64,000 nucleotides of DNA from Streptomyces sp. SAT1 (lineage in GTDB: Bacteria > Actinomycetota > Actinomycetes > Streptomycetales > Streptomycetaceae), in the NCBI RefSeq assembly GCF_001654495.1, contig NZ_CP015849.1, forward strand, positions 6,551,001 to 6,615,000, in the 5' to 3' direction. The notes under the pieces were generated by a model. It was given only the letters and a program-made list of their open reading frames with translations. It had not been told where the DNA came from and searched no databases. Of this stretch, positions 38,677 through 49,646 are shown one piece after another. Numbering within the stretch: the first letter of the stretch is position 1; each line of letters begins with the position of its first letter. Both the position numbers and the translations under genes were made by a program.

Positions 38677-41600
38677 TGGTGTCGTTGGCGGGGGTGTGGG
38701 GTTCGTTCGGTGTGGTTCCTGATGCGGTGGTGGGTCACTCGCAGGGGGAGATTGCGGCTGCGTGTGTGGCGGGTGGTCTGAGTCTGGAGGACGGGGCGCG
38801 GGTGGTGGCTCTGCGTTCTCGTGCGGTGGGGGCGTTGGCGGGCCGCGGTGGTATGGCGTCGGTGCCGTTGCCGGTGGATGTGGTGCGGGAGCGTATCGCC
38901 TCGTGGGGTGGCCGGTTGTCGGTGGCGGCGGTCAACGGGCCTTCCTCGACGGTGGTGTCGGGTGACGCGGACGCGGTGGCGGCGTTGGTGGAGGGGTTGG
39001 TCGGGGAGGGTGTTCGGGCGCGGTTGATCGAGGTGGATTACGCGTCGCATTCCTCGCATGTGGAGGAGATCCGGGAGCGGTTGCTCGCTGAACTGGCAGA
39101 CATCGTGCCGCTTTCCGGTGCGGTGCCGTTCTATTCGAGCGTGACGGGCGGCCTGTTGGACACAGGCGCTCTGGACGCCGGGTACTGGTTCCGGAATCTG
39201 CGGGAGACCGTCGAGTTCGAGCGGGCGACCCGCTCGCTCCTCGCGGCCGGGCACCGCGTCTTCATTGAGGCCGGTCCGCACCCCGTGCTGGGTGTGGCGG
39301 TGGGGGAGTCGGCGGAGGCGGCTGGTGCGGACGCGGCGGTGCTGGGGACGCTGCGGCGCGGGGAGGGTGGCCTGGAGCAGGTGCTGCGTGCGGTGGGCCG
39401 CGCGTGGGAACGGGGTCTGGAGGTGGACTGGTCGGGGGCGTTCCCGGGGGCGCGGCGGGTGGAGTTGCCGACGTACGCCTTCCAGCGCAGCCGCTACTGG
39501 CTGACGGCCCCCGCCGCCGTCCCGGCCGCCCCCGCCGAGGACCGCTGGGACGATCTGGAGTCACAGGACCCCGCCCGGCTCGCCGAAACCCTCGGGGTCG
39601 GCCGCGCGGCCCTGGACGAAGTCCTGCCGGCCCTGGTGAGCTGGCGGACCGTCAGAAGCCGGGAACGGCGGGCGGAATCCTGGCGCTACCGCGTTGCCTG
39701 GGCACCCCTGTCGGTCGCGCCGGCGGACGGCCTCGCCGGTCGCTGGCTGGCCCTGCGTCCCGAGGGCGACGACGCGGCGGCCGTCCTGGACGCCCTCGCC
39801 GAGGCCGGAGCCGACCTCGTCCCGTGCGTCGTCGCCGATCCGGGCGCGACCCGCGAACAACTGGCCGCGCTGCTCACGAAGACCGCCGGGGAGCAGCCGA
39901 TCGCCGGCGTGCTGTCCCTGCTGTCCTGGGAGGAGCGCCCCCATCCCGAACACCCGGACCTGCCCGGCGGTACGGCACTGACCCTCGCGCTGGCCCAGGC
40001 GCTGGAGGACACGGCCGTCGACGCCCGGCTCTGGACGCTGACGAAGGGAACGGCGGTCCTCGGCGGCGCGGAGCGGCCCGGACACGTCGGTCAGGCCGCG
40101 TCCGCCGCCCTGGGCCGGACGCTGGCGCTGGAGCACCCGCATCGCCGGGGCGGTCTGATCGACCTGCCCGAGGCGCTGGACGCACGGGCCGCCCGCCGCT
40201 TGTGCGCGGTGCTCGCGGGAGCCGCGGCCGATGAGGAACAGGTGGCGGTGCGCTCCACCGGGGTCCACGGGCGCCGCCTCCGGCCCGCCCCGCCGTCCGT
40301 GCCGCCGAAGGTCCGCGAGGGGGGCCAGGACGGCGCGGCCGTCCGGGCGCGTACGCGACGCTGGCGGGGGACGGTCCTCGTCACCGGCGGCACCGGTGGC
40401 GTCGGCTCGCACACGGCCCGCTGGCTCGCGGGCCAGGGCGCGGAGCGGCTGCTGCTGGTCAGCCGTCGCGGCGCCGACGCGCCCGGCGCGGACGCGCTGC
40501 GGGCGGAACTGGCGGCGCTGGGCGCCGAAGCGGTCTTCGCGGCCTGCGACGCCGCCGACCCGGCCGCACTGACGGCGCTGGTCGCCGACATCCCGGCGCG
40601 ACACCCGCTGTCCGCCGTCATCCACGCGGCGGGCGTCCTCGACGACGGTGTGCTCGACGCGCTCGACCCCGCACGGCTCGCCGCGGTGCTGCGCGCCAAA
40701 CTGACCACCGCACGGAACCTGCACGAGGCCACCGCGGGTCTCGACCTGTCGGCCTTCGTGGTGTTCTCGTCGGTGATGGGCGTCGTGGGCAACGCCGGGC
40801 AGGGCAACTACGCGGCCGCCAACGCCGCCGTCGACGCACTCGTCGCCGCCCGCCGGGCGGCCGGGCTGCCCGGCACGTCCGTGGCCTGGGGAGCCTGGGC
40901 CGGACCGGGCATGCTGGCGGACGACGTCGCCGCGCGGCTGCGGGACTCGGGTATGCCGGTGATGGAGCCCGAGACGGCCGTCACCGCGATCGGCCGGGCA
41001 CTCGCGGAGGACGACGCGCTGGTCGTGGTCGCCGATGTCGACTGGCGGCGCTTCACCACGGCCATGGGCCCGCGGTCCGCCGCCCTGCTCGACGGGATGC
41101 CGGACCCGGCTGCCGCGCGGCCCGCCCCCGGCGCCACCGCACCGCCGGCGCCCCGGGAGGGCGGCGGCTCCGCCGACGCCCTGCGGCGGCGGATCGCCGT
41201 ACTGCCGGGCCACGAGGACCGGGTCAGGGCGCTCACCGAACTGGTACGCACCCACGCGGCGACGGTCCTGCGTCACCCCGACGTCGACGCGGTCCAGCCC
41301 GGAAAGGCGTTCTCCGCGCTCGGCTTCGACTCGCTGACGGCGGTCGAGCTGCGCAACCGGCTCGCCGCCGTGACCGGGCTGGCTCTGCCCGCCGCCGTCC
41401 TGTTCGACCATCCCACGCCGTCGGCACTGGCCGGGCGGCTGCTCGCGGACCTGGACCTGCCGGACGCGGCGGGCGGCACCGCCGGGTCCGACCGCTCCGC
41501 CGGCGCCGAGGCGAGCCGGGCGGCGGAGCCCGGCGGCAGCGAGCCGATCGCCGTCGTCGGCATGGGCTGCCGCTTCCCCGGTGGAGTCGCGCGGCCCGAG

Positions 41601-44176
41601 GACTTCTGGCACCTGGTCTCGAAAGGCGTCGACGCCGTCGGCGACTGGCCCTCGAACCGCGGCTGGGACACCGAGGGGCTGTACGACCCGGACCCCGACC
41701 GCACCGGCACCACGTACACCAGGCAGGGCGGGTTCCTGCACGATGCCGCCGAGTTCGACGCGGAGTTCTTCGGCATCTCGCCGCGCGAGGCCCTGGCCAT
41801 GGACCCGCAGCAGCGGCTGCTCCTGGAAACCACCTGGGAGGCGGTCGAGGGCGCCGGACAGGACCCGACCGCGCTGAAGGACCGGCAGGTCGGCGTCTAC
41901 ATCGGCACCAACGGCCAGGACTACTCGGCGCTGCTGGAGGGCGCCGAGGGAGTGTCCGAGGGCCATCTGCTGACCGGCAACACGGCCAGCGTGCTGTCGG
42001 GGCGGCTGTCCTACGTCCTCGGCCTCCGGGGGCCCTCGCTCACCGTCGACACCGCGTGCTCCTCGTCGCTGGTGGCGCTCCACCTGGCCGTACAGGCGCT
42101 GCGGCGCGGCGATTGCGAGCAGGCCCTCGCGGGCGGGGTGACGGTGATGAGCACCCCACGGCTCTTCGTGGAGTTCAGCCGTCAGCGCGGGCTCGCCGCC
42201 GACGGACGGTGCAAGGCGTTCTCGGCGGAGGCGGACGGCACGGGCTGGGGCGAGGGCGCCGGAGTGCTGCTGCTGGAGCGCCACAGCGACGCCCTGCGCC
42301 ACGGCCATCCCGTACTCGCGCTGATCAGCGGTACCGCCGTGAACCAGGACGGCGCCAGCAACGGGCTCACCGCCCCCAACGGCCCGTCCCAGCAGCAGGT
42401 CATCCGCGCCGCCCTGGCCGACGCCGCGCTGCGCGCCGAGCAGATCGACGCGATCGAGGCCCACGGCACCGGGACGAGGCTCGGCGATCCCATCGAAGCG
42501 CAGGCACTCCAAGCCGTCCACGGACCGGCGCGCCCGGCGGACCGCCCGCTGTGGCTCGGCTCGGTGAAGTCGAACATCGGGCACACCCAGGCGGCGGCCG
42601 GGGTGGCCGGGGTGATGAAGATGGTGCTGGCCATCCGCCACGGCGAACTGCCGGGAACCCTGCACGCCGGGACGCCGAACCCGCACGTCGACTGGTCCGG
42701 CGGTGGCATCCGCCTGCTCACCGCGCGCACCCCGTGGCCGGAGACCGGGAGTCCGCGTCGGGCGGGCGTGTCGTCGTTCGGCATCAGCGGCACCAACGCA
42801 CACGTGATCATCGAGCAGGCGCCTGCCGTAGCGGCCGTGCCCGCTCCGGACCGTACCGGCGTCCCGGACCGTACCGGCACCCCGGACGTGCCCGCCTCGG
42901 ACACCACCGCCGCCGCCACCCCCGCGCTCACCCCCACCGCCCGCCGTACCGGCCCGCCCGTGCCGTTGCTGCTCTCGGCCAGGACACCCGAGGCCCTGCG
43001 CGCACAGGCCGGCCGGCTGGTGAGCCGGCTCGATGCCGACCCGGACCTCGAACTGCCGGACGTCGCCTACTCGCTCGCCACGGGACGTGCCCCGCTCGAA
43101 CACCGGGCCGTCGTCCTGGGACGGGGCCGGGCGGCCGTCCGGCGCTCGCTCACCGCACTCGCGCACGGCAGGTCAGCGGGCCGGCTGCTCACCGGCGGTC
43201 CCGTACGCCCCGGCCGGACCGCCTTCCTCTTCCCGGGACAGGGCAGCCAGCGGGCCGGAGCGGGTGCGGAGCTCTACCGTGAGGACCCGGTGTTCGCCGA
43301 CGCCCTCGACGAGGTGCTGACCGGCTTGGACCCGCACCTCGACCTCCCCCTGCGCGACATCCTGTTCGCCGGGCCCGGAACCCCCCGCGCGGACCTGCTC
43401 GACCGCACCCGGTACACCCAGCCCGCGCTGTTCGCCCTGGAGACGGCGCTGTTCCGGCTCGTACGGCACTGGGGTGTGCGGCCCGACCTGCTGATGGGGC
43501 ACTCCATCGGTGAACTCGCCGCCGCCCACGCGGCGGGCGTGCTGGACCTGCCCGACGCCTGCGCGCTGGTCGCGGCCCGGGGCCGGCTGATGGACGAACT
43601 GCCCGAGGGCGGGGCGATGGTGGCGGTGGAGGCCACCGAGGAGGAAGTGCGGCAGGCCCTGCTGGACGACCGCGCCGGGCACCCCGTCCCGGAGGGGGAA
43701 GCGGGCCGGGACGGGGTGGACATCGCCGCCGTCAACGGACCCGCCTCGGTGGTCCTGTCCGGTGACGCGGACGCGGTACGGCGCCTGGCCGGGGCGTTCC
43801 GCTCCCGAGGACGGCGGACCCGGCGCCTGAAGGTGAGCCACGCGTTCCACTCCGCCCGGACGGACGGGATGCTCGACGCGTTCCGGGACGTGGCCGAGTC
43901 GCTGACCTACCACGCGCCCGGCATCGAGATCGTCTCCAACCTGACCGGGCGTACGGCCACGGCCGCGGAGCTCCGCTCACCCGACCACTGGGTACGCCAC
44001 GTCCGGGGCACCGTGCGCTTCCTGGAAGGGGCCCGCCGGCTGCGGGCCGAGGGCGCGACGACGTACCTCGAGATCGGACCGGGCGGCGTGCTGTCCGGCA
44101 TGCTCCACGCCTGTCTCTCCGACCCCGATCCCGGCCCCGACCCCGACCCTGCTCCTGCCCCGGCGGCGCCGGGACG

Positions 44177-47100
44177 GTGCCGCTGCTGCGCGACGGCCGC
44201 GGCGAGCCGGAGGCGGTCCGCACCGCACTCGCCTCGCTGCACCTGCGCGGCGTACCGGTGGACTGGTCGGCGGGCTGGAGCGGCACCGACGTGCGGCGGG
44301 TCGACCTGCCCACCTACGCCTTCCAGCGCAGGCGCTTCTGGCCGGAAGCCGCCCCGGACCCGGCCCCCGCCGCCTGGCGCCGCCGGGGGACCGCGACCGC
44401 GGTGCCCGCCGGCCCCCAGCGCTACCGCATCGCCTGGGAGCCGCTCACCGCGCCCGCGGAGCCCCGCCTCTCCGGTCGCTGGCTGCTCGTCACCCCGGAC
44501 GGGCCCGGCGCCGAGGACACCGCGCTCGCCTGCGAACAGGCCCTCGCCGGACACGGCGCCGACGTGCTCGTGATCCGGGTCGGGAACGCCGTCGAACGCG
44601 CTGAACTTGCCTCACTGCTGCCGGAGTTCGGCGTACTCGCGGGCGTCCTGTCCCTGCTGTCCCTGGCCGAGGGCCCCCACCCGGGCCTGCGGACGCTCGA
44701 CGCCTGCCTGACCGGGACCTTGCTGCTGCTCCAGGCGCTGGGCGACAGCGGTATCGACGCACCCCTGTGGTGCGCCACCCGCGGCGCGGTGGCCGCTGAC
44801 GGCACGGAGGAGATCCGTCCCGAGCAGGCGCAGGTGTGGGGCCTTGGCCGGGTGGCGGCACTGGAGCACCCGTTGCGCTGGGGCGGCTTGGTCGACCTGC
44901 CGGACCGGCTGGACGGGCCCGCGCTGGACGGGCTGTGCGCGGTACTGGCCGGACGGGACGGCGAGGACCAGGTGGCCGTACGCGCGCCGGTACCGCTGGG
45001 CCGCCGCCTCGTTCCCGCGCCGGAGCCCGCGGCACCCGCGCCCGCACCGTGGACGGCGCGCGGCACGGTCCTCGTCACCGGCGGCACCGGCGGCCTCGGT
45101 GCCCAGGTGGCGCGCTGGCTCGCGGAGCGCGGGGCGGAACACCTCGTCCTCCTCGGCCGACGGGGCCCCGAGGCCCCCGGAGCCGACGAGCTGACCGGCG
45201 CTCTGGCGGCGCTCGGCACCCGGAGCACCCTCCTGGCCTGCGACGTCGCCGACCGCGCCGCGCTGGAACGGGTCCTGGAGCGGCTGCGCGACGCGGGCGA
45301 GACCGTGCGGGGCGTGGTGCACACCGCGGGACTCACCTCGGACACCGCGCTGATGGACTGCACACCGGCGGAACTGGCCCGGCGGACGGCGGCCAAGACA
45401 CGCGGCGCGGCCCACCTCGACGCCCTGTTCGAAGACTGCCCGCTGGACGCCTTCGTGCTGTTCTCCTCGATCTCGGGCACCTGGGGCAGCGGCGGCCAGG
45501 GCGCGTACGCGGCGGCCAACGCCTACCTGGACGGCCTCGCCGCGGCGAGGCGCCGCCGGGGCCTGACGGCGACCTCGGTGGCCTGGGGCCCCTGGGCCGG
45601 CGCGGGCATGGCCGCCGGCGCCGTGGGCGACGGTCTGCGCCGCCATGGGCTGGTGCCGATGGCTCCCGAGGCGGCGCTCTGCGCGCTCGGCCTGGCGCTG
45701 GCCCTGGACGAGGGCGAACCGGTCGTCGCCGAGCTGGACCGGAGCCGCTTCGTGCCCACCTTCGGTTCGGTGCGGGACAGCGCGCTGCTGCGCGGCCTGC
45801 CCGCCGTCCCGGAGTCCCGGGCGGCGGAGGCCGCCGCCGGGTCCGGGCCCGGTACGGGCGGCGAACCGTCGTGGCGGCACCGGCTGCACCGGCTGTCCGA
45901 GCCCGAGGGCCGCAAACTGCTGACGGAACTGGTCCGGAGCGAAGCGGCCGCCGTGCTGGGCCACGAGTCGGCCGCCGGATTCGCGGCCGACCGCCCGTTC
46001 CGCGAGGTCGGCTTCGACTCGCTCACCGCCGTCGAACTCCGCAACCGGCTGGTCGCGGCCACCGCTCTGCCGCTCGCGCTCACCTCTGTCTTCGACCACC
46101 CGACGGCAGCGGCCCTCGCCGCGCACCTCTTCGCCCAACTGAACGGCACGGAGCGAAACGCCGACGGCGCGACCGACACGACGGGCACGACCGACACGAC
46201 CGGCACGGCCGCGGCGGACTCCGCAGCCGCAGCCGCAGCCGCAGCCGCAGCCTCAGCCGCCGTCGGCGGCGCGGCCGGCCCCGCGGCGGACGTGGAGCCC
46301 CTGGCGATCGTCTCGATGGCCTGCCGATTCCCGGGCGGCGTCCGCTCACCCGATGACCTGTGGCGGCTGGTGGCCGACGGAGTGGACGCGGTCACCGCGC
46401 TGCCCGCCGACCGCGGCTGGCCGCTGGACACCCTCTACGACCCGGACCCCCTGCACCCGGGCACCTTCTACACCACCGGCGGCGGATTCCTGGACGGGGC
46501 GGCCGAGTTCGACGCGGAGTTCTTCGGCATCTCCCCGCGTGAAGCACTGGCCATGGACCCGCAGCAGCGACTGCTGCTCGAAACCAGCTGGGAGGCGCTG
46601 GAACGGGCGGGACTCGATCCCACGTCGGTACGCGGCAGCGACGGCGGCGTCTACGTCGGCGTCGCCGCCCAGGGCTACGGCACCGGCCCGCAGGACCCGT
46701 CCGACGAGATCGAGGGGCACCTCCTCAGCGGCACGGTCACCAGCGTCGCCTCCGGCCGCGTCGCCTACACCCTCGGACTCGGCGGCCCCGCCGTGACCGT
46801 GGAAACGGCCTGCTCGTCCTCGCTGGTGGCACTGCACCTGGCCGGCCAGGCACTGCGCGCCGGCGACTGCTCGTTCGCCCTGGTCGGCGGCGCCGCGGTG
46901 ATGGCGAGCCCGGACGTCTTCGTCGAGTTCAGCCGTCAGCAGGGCCTGTCGCCCGACGGCCGCTGCCGCTCCTTCGCCGAAGGGGCCAACGGTACGGGCT
47001 GGGGCGAAGGGGTGGGCGTACTGCTCGTGGAACGCCTCTTTGACGCGCGCCGCCTCGGGCATCCGGTCCTCGCCCTCGTAAGGGGCACCGCGGTGAACCA

Positions 47101-49630
47101 GGACGGTGCCAGCAACGGCCTCACCGCCCCGAGCGGCCCCGCGCAGCAGCGGGTGATCAGGACCGCGCTGGCCACGGCGGGGCTGTCCGGCGCCGACATC
47201 GACCTGGTCGAGGCGCACGGCACCGGCACCGTCCTCGGCGACCCGATCGAGGCGCAGGCGCTGCTGGCCACGTACGGTCAGGACCGGCCCGCCGACCGGC
47301 CGTTGTGGCTGGGGTCGTTGAAGTCGAACATCGGGCACACCCAGGCCGCCGCCGGGGTCGCCGGGGTCATCAAGACGGTCCTCGCACTGCGCAACGGCGT
47401 GCTCCCCGCCACCCTGCACGCACAGCAGGCGTCCAGCCGGGTGGACTGGTCGGCCGGCGCGGTACGGCTGCTCGCGGACGCCCGCCCCTGGGACGCCCCG
47501 GACGGCGGCCGGCCGCGCCGCGCCGGCGTCTCCGCGTTCGGCATGAGCGGCACCAACGCCCACGCCATCCTGGAGGAAGCACCCGCCGCCGAAGCCCGGC
47601 CGGCCCACGGCACATGCGGCGAACCGTCCGAGGACACCGGGACCACGGTTCCCTGGCTGCTCTCCGCCATGACCCCCGCGGCCCTGCGCCGGCAGGCGCG
47701 CCGACTGGGCGAGCACCTGCGGGCCGATCCCGGCGGGGGCGCCGCCGGACCGGCCCGCGCGCTCGCCACCACCCGCCCCGCCCTGCCCTTCCGGGCGGCC
47801 GCCACCGGCCGCGACCGCGACGCGCTCCTCGGCTGGCTGGACGCGCTCGCGGCGGGAGAACCCGCGCCCGACGCCGTGCAGGACCGGGCGCGCGGCGGCC
47901 GCACGGTCTTCGTCTTCCCCGGCCAGGGCTCGCAGTGGGCCGGCATGGCCGTGGCGGCGCTCGACACCTCCGAGGCGTTCGCCACCGCCGTCGCCGCCTG
48001 CGAACGGGCGCTCGCCCCGCACACCGACTGGTCCCTGACCGAGGTCCTGCGCGGCACGCCCGGCGCACCGGCACTCGACCGCGTGGACGTCGTCCAGCCG
48101 GTGCTCTTCGCCGTGCTGGTCGCGCTGGCCGCGCACTGGCGCGACACCGGGGTCACCCCGGACGCGGTCGTCGGGCACAGCCAGGGCGAGATCGCCGCCG
48201 CCTGCGTCGCCGGAGCACTGTCGCTCGACGACGCGGCCCTCGTGGTGGCGCTGCGCAGCCGGGCGCTGCTGAGGCTGGCGGGACGCGGCGGCATGGTGTC
48301 GGTCGCCGCCTCCACCGAGCGGACCACGAGTCTGCTGCCCCCCGGCGGACGCGTGTGCGTGGCCGCGGTGAACGGCCCCGGAGCCGTGGTCGTCGCCGGG
48401 GAGCCCGAGGAGCTGACCGCCCTGCTCGCGGTCTGCGCCCGGGAAGGCGTACGGGCCAAGGCGATCCCGGTCGACTACGCGGCCCACTCGGCCCAGGTCG
48501 CCGAGATCGAGGACGAACTGCGCCAAGCCCTCACCGGGATACGGCCCCGCGCCTCGGCCGTCCCGCTCTACTCGACGGTGACCGGCGGACCCGTCGCCGG
48601 AGAATCGCTCGACGCCGCCTACTGGTACCGCAACCTGCGCGAGCCGGTCGACTTCGCCGGTGCGACCCGCACCCTGCTGGACGCCGGTCACACCCTGTTC
48701 GTCGAGGTCAGCCCACACCCGGTGCTGCTCGCCGGGATCGAGGCGGTGGCCGCGGAGGCCGGGCGGGAGGTGTCGGCGGTCGGTACGCTGCGGCGCGGCG
48801 ACGGTGGCCGGGACCGGCTGCTGGCCTCACTGACCGAGGCGTGGGCGGCCGGCGGCGGCCCGGTGGACTGGTCGCCCTGGACGGGGGCCCCCGGGCCGGG
48901 CGGCCCGCCTCCCTTCCCGCTGCCGACGTACCCCTTCCAGCGCGACCGGTACTGGCTGCCCACACCGGGCCGGACGGCCGTCGCGGCCGCCACCGGCATG
49001 CCGGTCGAGGAGGCCGAACAGGTCGAGGAGGCCGAGGCGGCCGAGGAGACGGCGGAGGCCGCGGGCGACGACGACGGCACCCCCGCCGCGCGACTGGCCG
49101 CCCGGCTGGCCCCGCTGGACCGGCAGGCACGCCGTCAAGCGCTGCTCGACCTGGTCATCCGGCACGCGGCCGCGGTCCTCGGTCATCGCGGAGCCGGTCC
49201 GGTGCGCCCCGAACGCTCCTTCTCCGAGGTCGGCTTCGACTCGATGCTCGCGGTGCGGTTCAGGAACGCGCTGTGTGAGGCCACCGGCCTGGCCGTCCCG
49301 CCGACGGCCGTCTTCGACCACCCGACGCCCGAGGCGCTCGCCGGATACCTGGACGCGGAGCTGTCCGCCGCGCCCGAACCGCCCTCGCCGCTGCTGGCCG
49401 AGCTGGACCGGCTGGCCGCGCTCCTCGCGGCCGTCCCGCCCCGAGCGGCCGGCACCGACGGGGTCGGCGAACGGCTGAACGAGCTGCTGCGCGGCTGGGA
49501 TCGGCGCACCGGCGCGCCGGACGGCGAGGCACCACCGCCCGCACCGGTGGACGACACCGCCACGGCGACGGAAACGGCGACAGCGGACGAGTTGTTCGCC
49601 CTGCTCGACAACGACTTCGGCAACGCCTGA
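44177..49630 (+). CDS. PKS gene 1, segment C: module 2 KR-ACP, module 3 KS-AT-ACP, docking tail
   Basis: Third in-frame piece. KR2 (45061-45620) lacks LDD and has Trp in GTWGSGGQGAY with Gln three before the Tyr, an A1-type pattern. ACP2 is VGFDSLTAVELRN (46010). An Ala-rich linker coded by GCAGCC repeats follows. KS3 (46296-47570) has TACSSSL. AT3 (47905-48800) has GHSQGEIAAACVAG and VDYAAHSAQ, methylmalonyl-like. No KR, DH or ER lies between AT3 and ACP3 (VGFDSMLAVRFRN, 49231), so the module leaves a ketone. The last 80 residues (LLAELDRLAALLA to LFALLDNDFGNA) are a C-terminal docking domain for the next protein. Confidence 0.9.
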   Translation: MPLLRDGRGEPEAVRTALASLHLRGVPVDWSAGWSGTDVRRVDLPTYAFQRRRFWPEAAPDPAPAAWRRRGTATAVPAGPQRYRIAWEPLTAPAEPRLSGRWLLVTPDGPGAEDTALACEQALAGHGADVLVIRVGNAVERAELASLLPEFGVLAGVLSLLSLAEGPHPGLRTLDACLTGTLLLLQALGDSGIDAPLWCATRGAVAADGTEEIRPEQAQVWGLGRVAALEHPLRWGGLVDLPDRLDGPALDGLCAVLAGRDGEDQVAVRAPVPLGRRLVPAPEPAAPAPAPWTARGTVLVTGGTGGLGAQVARWLAERGAEHLVLLGRRGPEAPGADELTGALAALGTRSTLLACDVADRAALERVLERLRDAGETVRGVVHTAGLTSDTALMDCTPAELARRTAAKTRGAAHLDALFEDCPLDAFVLFSSISGTWGSGGQGAYAAANAYLDGLAAARRRRGLTATSVAWGPWAGAGMAAGAVGDGLRRHGLVPMAPEAALCALGLALALDEGEPVVAELDRSRFVPTFGSVRDSALLRGLPAVPESRAAEAAAGSGPGTGGEPSWRHRLHRLSEPEGRKLLTELVRSEAAAVLGHESAAGFAADRPFREVGFDSLTAVELRNRLVAATALPLALTSVFDHPTAAALAAHLFAQLNGTERNADGATDTTGTTDTTGTAAADSAAAAAAAAAASAAVGGAAGPAADVEPLAIVSMACRFPGGVRSPDDLWRLVADGVDAVTALPADRGWPLDTLYDPDPLHPGTFYTTGGGFLDGAAEFDAEFFGISPREALAMDPQQRLLLETSWEALERAGLDPTSVRGSDGGVYVGVAAQGYGTGPQDPSDEIEGHLLSGTVTSVASGRVAYTLGLGGPAVTVETACSSSLVALHLAGQALRAGDCSFALVGGAAVMASPDVFVEFSRQQGLSPDGRCRSFAEGANGTGWGEGVGVLLVERLFDARRLGHPVLALVRGTAVNQDGASNGLTAPSGPAQQRVIRTALATAGLSGADIDLVEAHGTGTVLGDPIEAQALLATYGQDRPADRPLWLGSLKSNIGHTQAAAGVAGVIKTVLALRNGVLPATLHAQQASSRVDWSAGAVRLLADARPWDAPDGGRPRRAGVSAFGMSGTNAHAILEEAPAAEARPAHGTCGEPSEDTGTTVPWLLSAMTPAALRRQARRLGEHLRADPGGGAAGPARALATTRPALPFRAAATGRDRDALLGWLDALAAGEPAPDAVQDRARGGRTVFVFPGQGSQWAGMAVAALDTSEAFATAVAACERALAPHTDWSLTEVLRGTPGAPALDRVDVVQPVLFAVLVALAAHWRDTGVTPDAVVGHSQGEIAAACVAGALSLDDAALVVALRSRALLRLAGRGGMVSVAASTERTTSLLPPGGRVCVAAVNGPGAVVVAGEPEELTALLAVCAREGVRAKAIPVDYAAHSAQVAEIEDELRQALTGIRPRASAVPLYSTVTGGPVAGESLDAAYWYRNLREPVDFAGATRTLLDAGHTLFVEVSPHPVLLAGIEAVAAEAGREVSAVGTLRRGDGGRDRLLASLTEAWAAGGGPVDWSPWTGAPGPGGPPPFPLPTYPFQRDRYWLPTPGRTAVAAATGMPVEEAEQVEEAEAAEETAEAAGDDDGTPAARLAARLAPLDRQARRQALLDLVIRHAAAVLGHRGAGPVRPERSFSEVGFDSMLAVRFRNALCEATGLAVPPTAVFDHPTPEALAGYLDAELSAAPEPPSPLLAELDRLAALLAAVPPRAAGTDGVGERLNELLRGWDRRTGAPDGEAPPPAPVDDTATATETATADELFALLDNDFGNA
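46221..46252 (+). repeat. GCAGCC hexanucleotide repeat in a PKS linker
   Basis: About five GCAGCC units encode a poly-alanine stretch between ACP2 and KS3; TDTTGT repeats lie just before. It is an in-frame, length-variable linker. Confidence 0.7.
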
Positions 49631-49646
49631 GAGAGAGCTGGCACTG

